From the NCBI GenBank assembly GCA_934462715.1, contig CAKSIJ010000003.1, positions 176,346 to 240,345 on the forward strand: a DNA stretch of 64,000 nt. The letters run 5' to 3'. Origin of the DNA: an uncultured Clostridia bacterium (lineage in GTDB: Bacteria; Bacillota; Clostridia; UBA1381). The stretch's first letter is position 1, and every line of letters begins with the position of its first letter. This document shows, in pieces, positions 1-8,508 of this stretch. The notes under the pieces were generated by a model. The model saw only the letters and a list, made by a program, of their open reading frames with translations, was not told the origin of the DNA and ran no database searches. Made by a program: the position numbers and the translations under genes.

Positions 1-1
1 A

Positions 2-988
2 ATCAGGGCTGTGGGAATAGATAATCTTAACGAATTTAATGCAAAATCGGAAAAACTGATTGAAAAATACTCAAAATCCGATATTATCAAGCTGAACATT
101 TCAAATTCTGTCTGGATAAACAACAGCAATAACGATATGAGCTTTTCCGAGGGCTATAAAAAGCTGATTTCGGAGTATTATAAAGCTTCTGCGGAAGCGG
201 TAACGAACGATAACGCACTTAGCCGCATAAACGGATGGGTTAAAGAAAGCACAAACGAAAAAATTGACAGCATTATTGACAGCTCCGATTTTGACTCTGT
301 TCTGATAAACGCAATTTATTTCAAAGGAACATGGCTTAACCGGTTTGAAAAAAATGCGACTCAAAAGGACGTATTCAATGAGCGTAACGGAGATAAAACC
401 GAAACCGACTTTATGAATACAACCGCACATTTCAATAACGCCTATACGGACAATGTAAGAATTATTGAACTGCCGTACACAAACCGTTCCGATATTTTTG
501 ATAATAAGGGAAATTATGTGCGTACAGAAACTCTTGACGGCGCCGATATAAGTATGTACATTTTGATGCCCGATTCGGATACTGCAATTAATCCGTGCAA
601 GCTGATTTCAAAGTGTAAAAGCAAAAATCTCCTGTCAAGCTCAAACATTAATTTGTCTATGCCCAAATTCAAAATAGAGTATTCGAAAAATCTTAACGAT
701 GTGCTGAAAACGGCTGGCATAAACAAAGCGTTTACAGGACAGGCTGAATTTTCTCCGATGTTCGATAAAGGCTCGATGTATATAGATAAGGTTCTCCAAA
801 AGACCTATATAGACGTTGATGAGAACGGAACTGAGGCGGCGGCTGTAACAGCCGTTATCATGGAATGTACAAGCGCAATGCCCGATGAGCCGGAGAAGCT
901 TTGTCTTGACAGACCGTTTACGTTTGTCATTATGGACAATACCGAAAACGAAGCGTTGTTTATCGGCGAGTATGCATATGTTGAATGA
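2..988 (+). CDS. Serpin-family protease inhibitor, 5'-truncated by window edge
   Basis: The reading frame is open from the window edge, so the N-terminal helices lie outside; about 328 codons remain of a family usually near 370-420. Serpins trap serine or cysteine proteases by inserting a cleaved reactive loop into a beta sheet. Seen here are NAIYFKGTW, the hinge DENGTEAAAVTAV (nt 818-856) rich in small residues as in inhibitory serpins, and the C-terminal block LDRPFTFVIMDN followed by ALFIGEYAYVE. Counting from the hinge threonine as P14 puts P1-P1' at Thr-Ser (nt 869-874), but the loop is about four residues longer than in alpha-1-antitrypsin, so Cys, Thr or Met are all possible P1. The family is known in gut clostridia; an extracellular role against host or microbial proteases is inferred. 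A terminator follows. Confidence 0.9.
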   Translation: MRAVGIDNLNEFNAKSEKLIEKYSKSDIIKLNISNSVWINNSNNDMSFSEGYKKLISEYYKASAEAVTNDNALSRINGWVKESTNEKIDSIIDSSDFDSVLINAIYFKGTWLNRFEKNATQKDVFNERNGDKTETDFMNTTAHFNNAYTDNVRIIELPYTNRSDIFDNKGNYVRTETLDGADISMYILMPDSDTAINPCKLISKCKSKNLLSSSNINLSMPKFKIEYSKNLNDVLKTAGINKAFTGQAEFSPMFDKGSMYIDKVLQKTYIDVDENGTEAAAVTAVIMECTSAMPDEPEKLCLDRPFTFVIMDNTENEALFIGEYAYVE

Positions 989-1018
989 TTATACAGAAGT
1001 TAAAGGCAGATTATAAAA

Positions 1019-1063
1019 ATTTTCCGCCGTTTTCTTTAAGAAGACGGCGGAAAATTTATTTTT
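1019..1063 (+). terminator. Intrinsic terminator after the serpin gene
   Basis: A perfect 12-bp stem (1019-1030 with 1044-1055, core CCGCCGT/ACGGCGG) with a 13-nt loop is followed by TTATTTTTAT. The A-rich 5' flank means it could also serve the convergent anti-sigma gene ending at 1111. Confidence 0.75.
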
Positions 1064-1110
1064 ATATTCCGATTATAAAATGTTTGATATACCTTTTACA
1101 GAAATATGAA

Positions 1111-1881
1111 TCAATTGTTTTTGTAATTTACGGCTTCCTTTGCCATGAGTATCAAATCCTCTTTTGAAAGATTTCCGTCCATCTGCATTAAGCCGTAATG
1201 CATATCGCCGACCTGCCAGCCGACATAGGTCATGCTTGAATACTCAACCTTTTCGGAGCCGTAGGAAATAACGAGATCGCCGTTTTCCTCTGAGAGCTTA
1301 TCCTCATCGGTAAGCTCATAACCGGGCGGTACGAATTTGTAGTTGTCGGCATAATAGTAAATATCAACCCCGTTTTCGGTCAAAACCGATTCTTCCTTGT
1401 GACGGTGCTCACTCGGGGCGCTTTCGGAGGTGTAACGGCTCTGATCAAAATAGACCAAATCTCCGTCCTTTTCATAGGTGAAAGAGAATGACTTGAATTT
1501 TTCAACCGAATTGCCGCTCTCGTCCGTTCTGTTATTGTCTACTGTATTTCCGTTTTTAAAGACATAACCGTTTTCAAAGCTGTCAATAAGAATCGGTTCG
1601 TATCCTACATCCTTAAGACATTCGATTTTTGTCGGGAGCTGTGTGTAGTCGGGAATCGAGCTTGAACCCGAAAACCAGCCGGTCACAAGTCCGCTTGAAG
1701 CGGCATATGCCGCCGCACCTATAATCATAACAGCCGCTGCGGCTGCTAATATAATTTTCTTTTTAATCATAATAAAACTCTCCTTTTTGTTTGAATTTCG
1801 GATTTTTCTCAACAACTTGTTTTTGTATTCCTCCGAAATGTTCATGTTGTTTACCACATTGATATAATCTTTATCTTTCAT
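1111..1881 (-). CDS. Membrane-anchored DUF4367-type protein, probable anti-sigma partner
   Basis: Start chosen at ATG 1881 (MKDKDYINV) because GGAGG lies just upstream; this overlaps the end of the sigma gene by 11 bp, so the two are probably translationally coupled. The 256-aa product has a short charged cytoplasmic N-terminus (about 37 residues), one hydrophobic segment around residues 42-60 (LAAAAAVMIIGAAAYAA), and an extracytoplasmic domain. Its C-terminal part, with PPGYELT near residue 180 and YVGWQVGDMHYGL near residue 225, resembles DUF4367 domains found beside clostridial ECF sigma factors. The role as an anti-sigma factor is inferred from gene order and topology; no zinc-binding ZAS motif is visible. 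Confidence 0.7.
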   Translation of the reverse strand: MKDKDYINVVNNMNISEEYKNKLLRKIRNSNKKESFIMIKKKIILAAAAAVMIIGAAAYAASSGLVTGWFSGSSSIPDYTQLPTKIECLKDVGYEPILIDSFENGYVFKNGNTVDNNRTDESGNSVEKFKSFSFTYEKDGDLVYFDQSRYTSESAPSEHRHKEESVLTENGVDIYYYADNYKFVPPGYELTDEDKLSEENGDLVISYGSEKVEYSSMTYVGWQVGDMHYGLMQMDGNLSKEDLILMAKEAVNYKNN

Positions 1882-2371
1882 TACAAGCCTCCGTTCCGTA
1901 TTCAAGCTTTAACCTGTCTCTGGCATATTGCAGCCGCTTTTTTACCGCCGATAACGATATATGAAGTATTCCGGCAATTTCCGAGATTTTATAACCCTCG
2001 ATATAATGCAGATGAAGAACGGTTTTATATTTTTCGGGCAGCTTTAAAACCTCCTCAATTACCGTAACATCACTATCCTGTGCCGCAAGCGTCCTGCAAT
2101 CGTCTATGCATATATAATCGTGCCGCTTTTTAAAACGGTGCATACTGTTGCAGGTGTTTACGGCAACCCGTATAAGCCATGCTCTGCAATGCTCATCATC
2201 GTTAAATGGGGGCGATTTTGTCATGTATTTGAGTATTGTGTCCGATACTGCGTCCTCTGCGTCGGCTATGTTTCCGAGATTGGTAAAACAAAGCTTGAAC
2301 AGCATGTTGTAATAAGTATTAACAGTGTTTTCGATTTCATCATCAGTCGGCCGTACTGATTGATTATGCAT
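1871..2371 (-). CDS. ECF-type RNA polymerase sigma factor
   Basis: Start taken at ATG 2371 (MHNQSVRPT), with AGGAGG nine bases upstream; the longer open frame upstream covers the promoter. The 166-aa protein has sigma region 2 (NMLFKLCFTNLGNIADAEDA and the WLIRVAVNTC block) and region 4 (LPEKYKTVLHLHYIEGYKIS, then a helix-turn-helix ending SLSAVKKRLQYARDRLK). No extra domains are seen. It would redirect RNA polymerase to a small regulon in response to a signal sensed by the co-transcribed membrane protein. The promoter in front of it looks housekeeping, so autoregulation is not obvious from sequence. Confidence 0.9.
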   Translation of the reverse strand: MHNQSVRPTDDEIENTVNTYYNMLFKLCFTNLGNIADAEDAVSDTILKYMTKSPPFNDDEHCRAWLIRVAVNTCNSMHRFKKRHDYICIDDCRTLAAQDSDVTVIEEVLKLPEKYKTVLHLHYIEGYKISEIAGILHISLSAVKKRLQYARDRLKLEYGTEACNER

Positions 2372-2429
2372 TGTTTTCAGCCTCCTTTCACTATTAACAC
2401 GCATGAAAATACAAAAAGGTGATATTTTT

Positions 2430-2458
2430 ATTATACATTTCATTAAATATTTTGTCAA
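2430..2458 (-). promoter_or_regulatory. Sigma-A type promoter of the ECF sigma operon
   Basis: On the minus strand TTGACA (2458-2453) and TATAAT (2435-2430) are both consensus and separated by exactly 17 bp, about 60 bp ahead of the sigma gene start. Confidence 0.7.
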
Positions 2459-2490
2459 ACAGCAAAACAGCTGTAAAATGTTTGCCGGTT

Positions 2491-2520
2491 TGAATAAATT
2501 CTTTTATATTTGCAAGAATA
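2491..2520 (+). promoter_or_regulatory. Possible forespore (sigma-G/F type) promoter of gpr
   Basis: TGAATAA at 2491-2497 and AAGAATA at 2514-2520 resemble the sigma-G pattern (TGMATA, about 17 bp, CATWMTA); the -10 has 5 of 7 matches. gpr is known to be forespore-expressed, which supports the call. The site is about 70 bp upstream of the start codon. Confidence 0.4.
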
Positions 2521-2587
2521 AAAGATAATTGTATTTTTTAACATAGTGTATATTTATTTTTTAAAATCGCACGGAAAGGATTGACAG

Positions 2588-3532
2588 ATGATGACGATAA
2601 GAACAGATTTGGCTTTGGAGGCACAGGAAATGTTTGTACAGTGCAGCGAGGAAAAAGCCGAAAAAATAGACGGAGTGGATTCCGATGTGACGAAAACCGG
2701 CAGCATTACAAAAACAAAAATAAAAATTCTCAACGAAAACGGAGAAAAAGCGCTGGGGAAACCGAAAGGAACATATATAACGATAGAAGCACCCGAAATA
2801 AAATACGATACCGAGGTTTACAAAAAGGTGTGTATGCTTCTGGCGGAGGAAATAAGAGAAATGGCAAAGCCCGGTTCGGGAACAAAAACGCTTGTTGCCG
2901 GTTTGGGAAACAGAAACATTACCCCCGACGCACTCGGACCGGAGGTTGTTTCCAATCTTATGATAACGAATCACATGAAGGAGCGTATGGCGGATTTTCT
3001 TTCCGATGATATTTCTTCCGTATGTGCGGTTGCGCCCGGAGTACTCGGAACAACGGGGATAGAAACGTCAAAAATAATAAAGGGAATCGTATCGCAGACA
3101 AACCCCGATTTGGTGATAGCCGTTGACGCACTTGCTTCCCGAAGCCTTGACAGAATAAGCACAACAATCCAGCTTTCCGACTGCGGTATAAATCCCGGAT
3201 CGGGTGTGAACAACAAGCGTGAGGGCTTGAATGAGGAGACGCTCGGAGTAAAGGTTATTTCAATCGGAGTTCCGACCGTTGTCGACGCAGCGACCATTGC
3301 AAGCGACTGCATAGATATGGTTGAGAAAAGCACGCAGAGCCGTAAATCAAATGACGAGCTGAGAAATGAAATGATAAAAAACACAATTTCTCAAAATATA
3401 GGCGTTTTGATGGTAACTCCGAAGGACATAGATTCAGTGATAGAAAAGACCGCAAAAACAATAGCAAACGGAATAAATCTGGCACTTCACAAAAATTTAA
3501 CATTTGAAGAAATAGAAAGCTTTGTCGGATAG
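2588..3532 (+). CDS. gpr: Germination protease GPR (degrades spore SASPs)
   Basis: A 314-aa aspartic-type endopeptidase of family A25. It is made as a zymogen in the forespore and, at germination, cleaves small acid-soluble proteins to release DNA and supply amino acids. Hallmarks seen: RTDLALEA at residues 5-12, in the N-terminal region that is processed in known GPRs; VAGLGNRNITPDALGP around residue 102; and the AVDALASRSLDRI...GINPGSGV block around residues 178-208. Shorter than the Bacillus enzyme (about 370) but typical of clostridial forms. Two adjacent ATGs are possible starts; AAAGGA lies 7 nt before the first. Its presence says the organism is, or recently was, a spore former. Confidence 0.93.
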   Translation: MMTIRTDLALEAQEMFVQCSEEKAEKIDGVDSDVTKTGSITKTKIKILNENGEKALGKPKGTYITIEAPEIKYDTEVYKKVCMLLAEEIREMAKPGSGTKTLVAGLGNRNITPDALGPEVVSNLMITNHMKERMADFLSDDISSVCAVAPGVLGTTGIETSKIIKGIVSQTNPDLVIAVDALASRSLDRISTTIQLSDCGINPGSGVNNKREGLNEETLGVKVISIGVPTVVDAATIASDCIDMVEKSTQSRKSNDELRNEMIKNTISQNIGVLMVTPKDIDSVIEKTAKTIANGINLALHKNLTFEEIESFVG

Positions 3533-3561
3533 TTGACAAATATTGTAAATGATAGTAAAAT
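3533..3561 (+). promoter_or_regulatory. Sigma-A type promoter for ymfF-ymfH
   Basis: TTGACA (3533-3538), 17 bp, TAAAAT (3556-3561), immediately after the gpr stop codon. It separates the M16 pair from the sporulation gene upstream. Confidence 0.6.
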
Positions 3562-3628
3562 AATATAATGACAGAGAATCCGTTTAATTATCCGATTGCG
3601 GACTTTGGAAAGGAGTTTGGTATTTTAT

Positions 3629-4897
3629 ATGAAAAAAACAATTGTTGTAAATAAAAACACATCGCTTCATTATATTGAAATGAAGAAGCTGAAAACAACG
3701 GTTGTCGGAGTATATATAAGGCGCAGGCTTTCCGAGGAGGAAGCGGCATATAATGCGGTGCTTCCTTATGTGCTGAAAAGCGGCTGTAAAAAATATCCGA
3801 CAATCATGGCAATAAACGAACGTCTTGAGGAGCTTTACGGCGCAAAGCTTAACGGCGGAGTGCTTAAAAACGGCGATAATCAGGTGATATTTTTCGACGC
3901 CGAAACAATTTCGGACAGATATGCGCCGAACAGAGAGCCGCTTGTATCAGAGCTTATTTCGCTTTTGATGTCCGTGCTGTTTGAGCCGGCCGTCAGATGC
4001 GGAGCGTTCAATTTGGAAACAGTTAAAAGAGAAAAGAAAACGGTAAAGGATAAAATTGACGCACTGATAAACGATAAAAGAACATATGCAATCACAAGAT
4101 GTACCGAAGAAATGTGTAAGGACAGCGCTTTTGCAATTTCCAAATACGGAACGGCAGAGCAGCTTGATTCTGTCGGGGCAAAGGATTTGTATGCGCATTA
4201 CAAAAAGATAATAACCTCATCACAGATAGATATTTTTGTTGCCGGAGAGGCAGACTGTGAAAAGCTTACGGAGGAAATTAAAAAGTATACCGAAAAGCTC
4301 GAATTTACTGAAGCGGTTTATGAAAAGCAAGCTGCCGTCAGCTTTGACGCAGATACGAAAAACGTTACGGACAAATTTGAAGTTACGCAGGGAAAGCTTG
4401 TTATAGGGTATACTACCGGGATCAATGCGCTTTCGGCAGAATATCCGGCAATGCTGCTTGCCGACAGTATTTACGGTGCAGGGACATTTTCCAAGCTTTT
4501 CAATAATGTAAGAGAAAAGCTTAGCTTAGCATATTATGCCGCAAGCCGTCTGAACAAGTATAACGGAATTGTGCTTGTTGACGCAGGAATCGAATTTGAA
4601 AACTTTAAAAAGGCATACGACGAAATATGCATACAGCTTAAAGCGTTAAAGGACGGCGAAATATCGGACGATGAATTTAACTTCAGCAAAATCGCCGCAA
4701 TAAACGCTCTCGATTCTTATTATGACGATCAGCGGTATATGCAGCTTTACGTGCTTGACTGCATATATCTCGGAATTGAAGCCGATATTGAAAAATTCAA
4801 AGAAAAGATAAACGCCGTTACGAAAGAGGAAATAAAAGCGGCTGCCGAAAAAATAAAAGAAAATACAGTATACTTTCTTACGGGAAAAAATGAATAG
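3629..4897 (+). CDS. ymfF: M16-family protein, YmfF-like non-catalytic partner
   Basis: Start set at ATG 3629 (MKKTIVVNKN), with AGGAG 13 nt upstream; an upstream in-frame ATG at 3596 is possible but poorly supported. The 422-aa protein has the M16 peptidase fold: an N-terminal half, and a C-terminal half with the family-like stretch LFNNVREKLSLAYYA near residue 290. The HxxEH zinc motif expected in the first 80 residues is absent, so it should be the inactive partner of the next gene, as in the YmfF/YmfH pairs of Firmicutes. Such pairs are implicated in peptide or protein processing; the substrate cannot be told here. Confidence 0.82.
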   Translation: MKKTIVVNKNTSLHYIEMKKLKTTVVGVYIRRRLSEEEAAYNAVLPYVLKSGCKKYPTIMAINERLEELYGAKLNGGVLKNGDNQVIFFDAETISDRYAPNREPLVSELISLLMSVLFEPAVRCGAFNLETVKREKKTVKDKIDALINDKRTYAITRCTEEMCKDSAFAISKYGTAEQLDSVGAKDLYAHYKKIITSSQIDIFVAGEADCEKLTEEIKKYTEKLEFTEAVYEKQAAVSFDADTKNVTDKFEVTQGKLVIGYTTGINALSAEYPAMLLADSIYGAGTFSKLFNNVREKLSLAYYAASRLNKYNGIVLVDAGIEFENFKKAYDEICIQLKALKDGEISDDEFNFSKIAAINALDSYYDDQRYMQLYVLDCIYLGIEADIEKFKEKINAVTKEEIKAAAEKIKENTVYFLTGKNE

Positions 4898-4907
4898 TAT
4901 AATAACA

Positions 4908-4929
4908 GCCGCAGGCGGCGGAACGGAGG
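4908..4929 (+). other. GCCGC mini-hairpin joined to Shine-Dalgarno of ymfH
   Basis: GCCGCaGGCGGCGG followed directly by AACGGAGG, then the ymfH start seven bases later. The same cassette sits before rqcH, pstA, nifS, thiI and oadA (see findings). Confidence 0.6.
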
Positions 4930-4935
4930 TTTTAA

Positions 4936-6225
4936 ATGAGTTTAGAATGTAAAAAAAATTCACAGACCGGTGAAAGTCTGTACTTTACAGTGCATAAAAG
5001 CGGTTTGAAAATATATATCATGCCGAGAAAGGGCTACAGCTCGGGATATGCGATTTTCGGAACAAAATACGGGTCGGTTGATTCGGAATTTGTTGTACCG
5101 GGAGAAAATACCCCGACAAAAGTGCCGGACGGAATAGCGCACTACCTTGAACATAAAATGTTTGATATGCCGGACGGCTCAAACGTGTTTGACAGCTTTT
5201 CACGCTTCGGCGGAAATGCAAACGCTTTCACAAGCTTTAACATGACCGCATATCTTTTTTCGGCGGCGTCAAATTTTGAGGATAATCTGAGAGTTCTCAT
5301 GGATTATGTTCAAAAACCATATTTTACCGAAGAAAGCGTTAAAAAGGAACAGGGAATAATAGGTCAGGAAATAAAAATGTATGACGATTCTGCGGATTGG
5401 CGTGTGTTCTTTAATTTTCTGGGCTGTCTTTATGCGAACAATCCGGTAAAAAAAGATGTTGCCGGTACGGTTGAATCAATAGCGAAAATAGATAAGGAGT
5501 TACTTTATAAATGTTACAATACCTTTTATAACCTGTCTAATATGACCCTTTTTGTTACGGGTGATTTTGAACCGGAAAAAATTTTAAAGGTAATAGAGGA
5601 AAGTATTATAAAGAATGAACCGTTTAATGAGGAGATAAAGAGAATATATCCGGAGGAACCTAAAGAAATTGCTGAAAAATGTAAGGAAATAAGCCTTTCT
5701 GTTTCGGTGCCGATGTTTGTTATGGGCTTTAAGGATAACGATGTCGGATACGGCGGTGAGAAGCTTTTGAAAAAATCGATAGAAACGGAAATACTTGTAA
5801 AAATGCTGTTTTCAAAAAGCTCGCCGCTTTATGAAAAGCTTTACGGCGGAGGTTTGATTACCCCTAATTTCGGTGCTGAATATAATCCGCAGATCGATTA
5901 TTCATATACTGCGATCGAGGGCGAGTCAAAGCAGCCGAAGAAAGTATATGATACGGTTATTCAATATATCAATGAGCTTCACGAAAAGGGACTTGATGAA
6001 GCGGCATATAACAGAGCAAAAAAAGCGGTTTGGGGGAAATACATTCGATCGTATAATGACATTGAAAGCTTTGCGCATACTTTCCTTGCCGACAGCTTCA
6101 TGGATATTGATTATTTTGATTATTTTTCATGCTATGAAAAAATAACCTTTGAGGACGTTAAAAAACGCTTTGCGGAGCATTTTGATGAAAAATACTGCGC
6201 ATTGTCAATAGTAAATCCTGTTTGA
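4936..6225 (+). CDS. ymfH: M16-family zinc peptidase, YmfH-like catalytic subunit
   Basis: A 429-aa M16B-type metallopeptidase. The inverted zinc motif HxxEH is present as HYLEH (about residues 70-74), with a downstream acidic helix EESVKKEQGIIGQEIKMYDD (about residues 134-153) expected to supply the third metal ligand. It probably pairs with the upstream motif-less paralogue to form a heterodimer. Strong GGAGG site, 38 bp after ymfF, so co-translated from one mRNA. The product is cytoplasmic: no signal peptide or membrane segment is visible. Confidence 0.88.
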   Translation: MSLECKKNSQTGESLYFTVHKSGLKIYIMPRKGYSSGYAIFGTKYGSVDSEFVVPGENTPTKVPDGIAHYLEHKMFDMPDGSNVFDSFSRFGGNANAFTSFNMTAYLFSAASNFEDNLRVLMDYVQKPYFTEESVKKEQGIIGQEIKMYDDSADWRVFFNFLGCLYANNPVKKDVAGTVESIAKIDKELLYKCYNTFYNLSNMTLFVTGDFEPEKILKVIEESIIKNEPFNEEIKRIYPEEPKEIAEKCKEISLSVSVPMFVMGFKDNDVGYGGEKLLKKSIETEILVKMLFSKSSPLYEKLYGGGLITPNFGAEYNPQIDYSYTAIEGESKQPKKVYDTVIQYINELHEKGLDEAAYNRAKKAVWGKYIRSYNDIESFAHTFLADSFMDIDYFDYFSCYEKITFEDVKKRFAEHFDEKYCALSIVNPV

Positions 6226-6235
6226 TAAAATGACG

Positions 6236-6263
6236 GCAGCGGCACTGATGTGCCGCTGCTTTG
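6236..6263 (+). terminator. Terminator after ymfH
   Basis: A perfect 10-bp stem (GCAGCGGCAC / GTGCCGCTGC, loop TGAT) followed by a short TTTG tract. The stem is strong but the U-run is weak. It lies just inside the 3' flank of the convergent phage-like gene. Confidence 0.6.
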
Positions 6264-6287
6264 TATGTCAGCCGTGTGTGAATTGTT

Positions 6288-7478
6288 TTATTGCTTTATG
6301 GTATACCGTATTTCTATGTCAGACGGCTTTACTGCTGTATCTGCCGTAATAACATTACTGCCCTTAAACAATTGCAGTCCGGGCAGATTATCCGCACCGA
6401 AATTAATGCTTTCGCCCTGCTTCAAAGGCTCATCAAGATATATGTTTGCCGTTGAGGGCGCGCGGTGCGGCTCATATTCTGTTGCCGTTTCGCCAAGCTC
6501 AAGTTGAGGTTTGAAAGTAAGATTTTCGACCGTTGCACCGGAGTATATTCTTATTGATAATTCAAGCTTGTTTGTTTTCGGAGTAAACACAGCACCCTTT
6601 CCCAAATCGCCGTATCCGCTCTTGTTATCAAATGCCAACAACAGATATGTTGACGTGCTTCCCCCTGCGGGACAGCCTGACAAAACATAACTTTTGCCTG
6701 TATCTACGGTTAAAAGCGATGTGTCGTATTTTATCAGTAATCTTGAATCGGCTGTTGCAGTTCCGTTTACTGTGATTGTTCCGTCACCGTTATCTGTAAA
6801 AGTAATGCCGTTTACGGTTTTTGTGCTTTCATGGTACGGATACGGTATCAGATTTTTACTTGAATTTACAATCGGAATTTTATACCCGTACGGCTCATAT
6901 TCGGTTGCTGTTGTGCCGAGTTCTAATGTAGGCTTTACAGTGCCAGTACATTCCGCATTATTTTGACGCTTCATTAATAGTTTGATATATGCTGTGCTTG
7001 CCAATGTGGTAACAGTAAATGTTTTTTCTCTTGTTGTTGAAACTGTTTCACGGGTAATTGTTCCGTTTTCGTTGACATCGCAAAACACAAATGAAACATT
7101 ATTGACATCAACACCGTTTTTCACAATGGTATATGCCTGATTAGGTCTGCAAGGCAAAGCCTGAACAAAATTAAAATCCGCATATTCTGTTGCAGTTCCG
7201 CTGACGGTAACACTTCCATCACCGTTATCTGTAAAAGTAATGCCGTTTACGGTTTTTGTGCTTTCATGGTATGGATACGGTATCAGATTTTTTGTTTTGT
7301 CACCGACATACATTACTGTATCACCGTCTGCTATAGTATTCCCCCAAACAGTATAGTCAACCGCCGTTCCGCTCTCGCAGTCATTAACAGTCACAGGATA
7401 ACCCTGTGCCGTTTTAATAATCTGCGCCGCCAACATCATGATTATCGCCTGTTTCTTTTTTTGTAAGTAGTTCATCAA
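6288..7478 (-). CDS. Phage tail-fibre / receptor-binding-like protein with duplicated module
   Basis: A 396-aa protein with two copies of one module: NLIPYPYHESTKTVNGITFT at residues 62-81 and again about 145 residues later, each followed by a DNGDG...V.GTAT strand and ending in TATEYEP. This pattern is common in tail-fibre and receptor-binding proteins of Clostridia phages; the exact function is not recognised. The start overlaps the upstream gene by 4 bp (ATGA), so the two are coupled. The repeat is also nearly identical in DNA. No portal, capsid, integrase or lysis gene is adjacent, so this is a remnant or a domesticated pair. Confidence 0.6.
   Translation of the reverse strand: MMNYLQKKKQAIIMMLAAQIIKTAQGYPVTVNDCESGTAVDYTVWGNTIADGDTVMYVGDKTKNLIPYPYHESTKTVNGITFTDNGDGSVTVSGTATEYADFNFVQALPCRPNQAYTIVKNGVDVNNVSFVFCDVNENGTITRETVSTTREKTFTVTTLASTAYIKLLMKRQNNAECTGTVKPTLELGTTATEYEPYGYKIPIVNSSKNLIPYPYHESTKTVNGITFTDNGDGTITVNGTATADSRLLIKYDTSLLTVDTGKSYVLSGCPAGGSTSTYLLLAFDNKSGYGDLGKGAVFTPKTNKLELSIRIYSGATVENLTFKPQLELGETATEYEPHRAPSTANIYLDEPLKQGESINFGADNLPGLQLFKGSNVITADTAVKPSDIEIRYTIKQ
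6781..7292. repeat. 77-bp direct repeat inside the tail-fibre-like gene
   Basis: Positions 6781-6857 and 7216-7292 are the same 77-bp sequence with two differences, spaced 435 bp (145 codons) apart in the same orientation and frame. Recombination between them would remove exactly one module without a frameshift. Confidence 0.85.
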
Positions 7479-8428
7479 ATCACCTCATTCGGTTCGCTTT
7501 CGGGTTCTTCCGCAACCGTTTCATTATTTGCAACAGTTGCTTCATCTGTATCTGCTGTTGAAAATAATATAATTTCATTGATAGGCTTTGCGCTGACATA
7601 ACATATCAATTCCATTGAATCATAAACAAACATAAGCGTGTAATGCTTGTTTGCGGTTGGTGTGAAAGTTGAACCTGTGCAATTGATTCCCTTAAAATAA
7701 ATACTTCCCGTAGTGTACACTACACCTGTCGGAGTTTCTCCCGAATTAAAGACCACGGAACAGATATACGGTTCTGTCGCATTTTGCGGCAGAGATATTT
7801 TAAGCTCTTCAAGCTCTGCGGTAAAGATAAATTCCGTGTTGTCCGCAAGCGTAATGCTCGGTGATGTTTCGGTGAGGACTGATATAATGGTTTTATCTTC
7901 TTTTTTTACGGTTTCCTCTGCAAGTGCGGTAATGCGCCGGTTGACGGCTTCATCATTATATTGCGCCGCACTTGGTTTTCCGCTGTCAACGTATTTGCTT
8001 TCTTCAAAATCCCAGAACAGCCAGTTGCCGTTTTCGCCGATAATCGGCACTGATTTTGAAATCAGGCTTTCCCATAAGTCCTTTGTGGGTGCAGACGGCT
8101 TTGTGCCCTTCGAGTATGCACCCTGCAAAACCGTCACGTTGACAATGTTGCTTGACACACGTTTGATTTCATCGTTGGCGGTGGCATATATTCCGAAAAA
8201 AAAGCTTCCGGGCTGCTGCAAAAATTCAGACGGTACTTCGACACGGTTATTGATAAGAGGAGATACATATGTATTTTCTCCGTCCGAAAAGGTTGCGAAT
8301 TTCTGCAAGCCTGTCCATTCCGTGTCAAAAGCAAATTCAAAACGGTATGACGCTGAATTTCCGGTGTAAAGCGTCAATCCCGGACGGCCTCTTATTATTT
8401 CATGATTCAATATAAATTTATAAGTCAT
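7475..8428 (-). CDS. Phage baseplate/tail-like protein
   Basis: A 317-aa protein. The N-terminal about 110 residues form a beta-rich domain (YKFILNHEIIRGRPGLTLYT, then FAFDTEWTGLQKFATF) like N-terminal domains of tail or baseplate upper proteins. Around residues 134-155 it has GENGNWLFWDFEESKYVDSG, a motif common in gut-phage tail proteins. The C-terminus is acidic, rich in E, A and N. AAAGGAG sits 7-9 nt before the ATG. It is the first gene of a two-gene minus-strand unit with the repeat-bearing protein, about 110 bp downstream of a LexA-like site. Identification rests on composition and motifs rather than a named family. Confidence 0.55.
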   Translation of the reverse strand: MTYKFILNHEIIRGRPGLTLYTGNSASYRFEFAFDTEWTGLQKFATFSDGENTYVSPLINNRVEVPSEFLQQPGSFFFGIYATANDEIKRVSSNIVNVTVLQGAYSKGTKPSAPTKDLWESLISKSVPIIGENGNWLFWDFEESKYVDSGKPSAAQYNDEAVNRRITALAEETVKKEDKTIISVLTETSPSITLADNTEFIFTAELEELKISLPQNATEPYICSVVFNSGETPTGVVYTTGSIYFKGINCTGSTFTPTANKHYTLMFVYDSMELICYVSAKPINEIILFSTADTDEATVANNETVAEEPESEPNEVI

Positions 8429-8440
8429 AACTACTCTCCT

Positions 8441-8508
8441 TTAATTTGAAAATATGTTTTGTGCGACGAGATAATTGCTCAATGCTACAAATAAAACAAA
8501 ATATACAT
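8441..8508 (-). other. Mini-ORF or frameshifted small hydrophobic gene ahead of the tail-like pair
   Basis: On the minus strand a full GGAGG (8520-8516), 7-nt spacer and ATG (8508) open a 7-codon ORF (MYILFYL, stop at 8485). In the next frame, codons for VALSNYLVAQNIFSN run on to a TAA at 8443-8441 that abuts the Shine-Dalgarno of the next gene, as real gene ends often do. It is either a leader peptide or a roughly 22-aa hydrophobic gene broken by one base. Confidence 0.3.
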
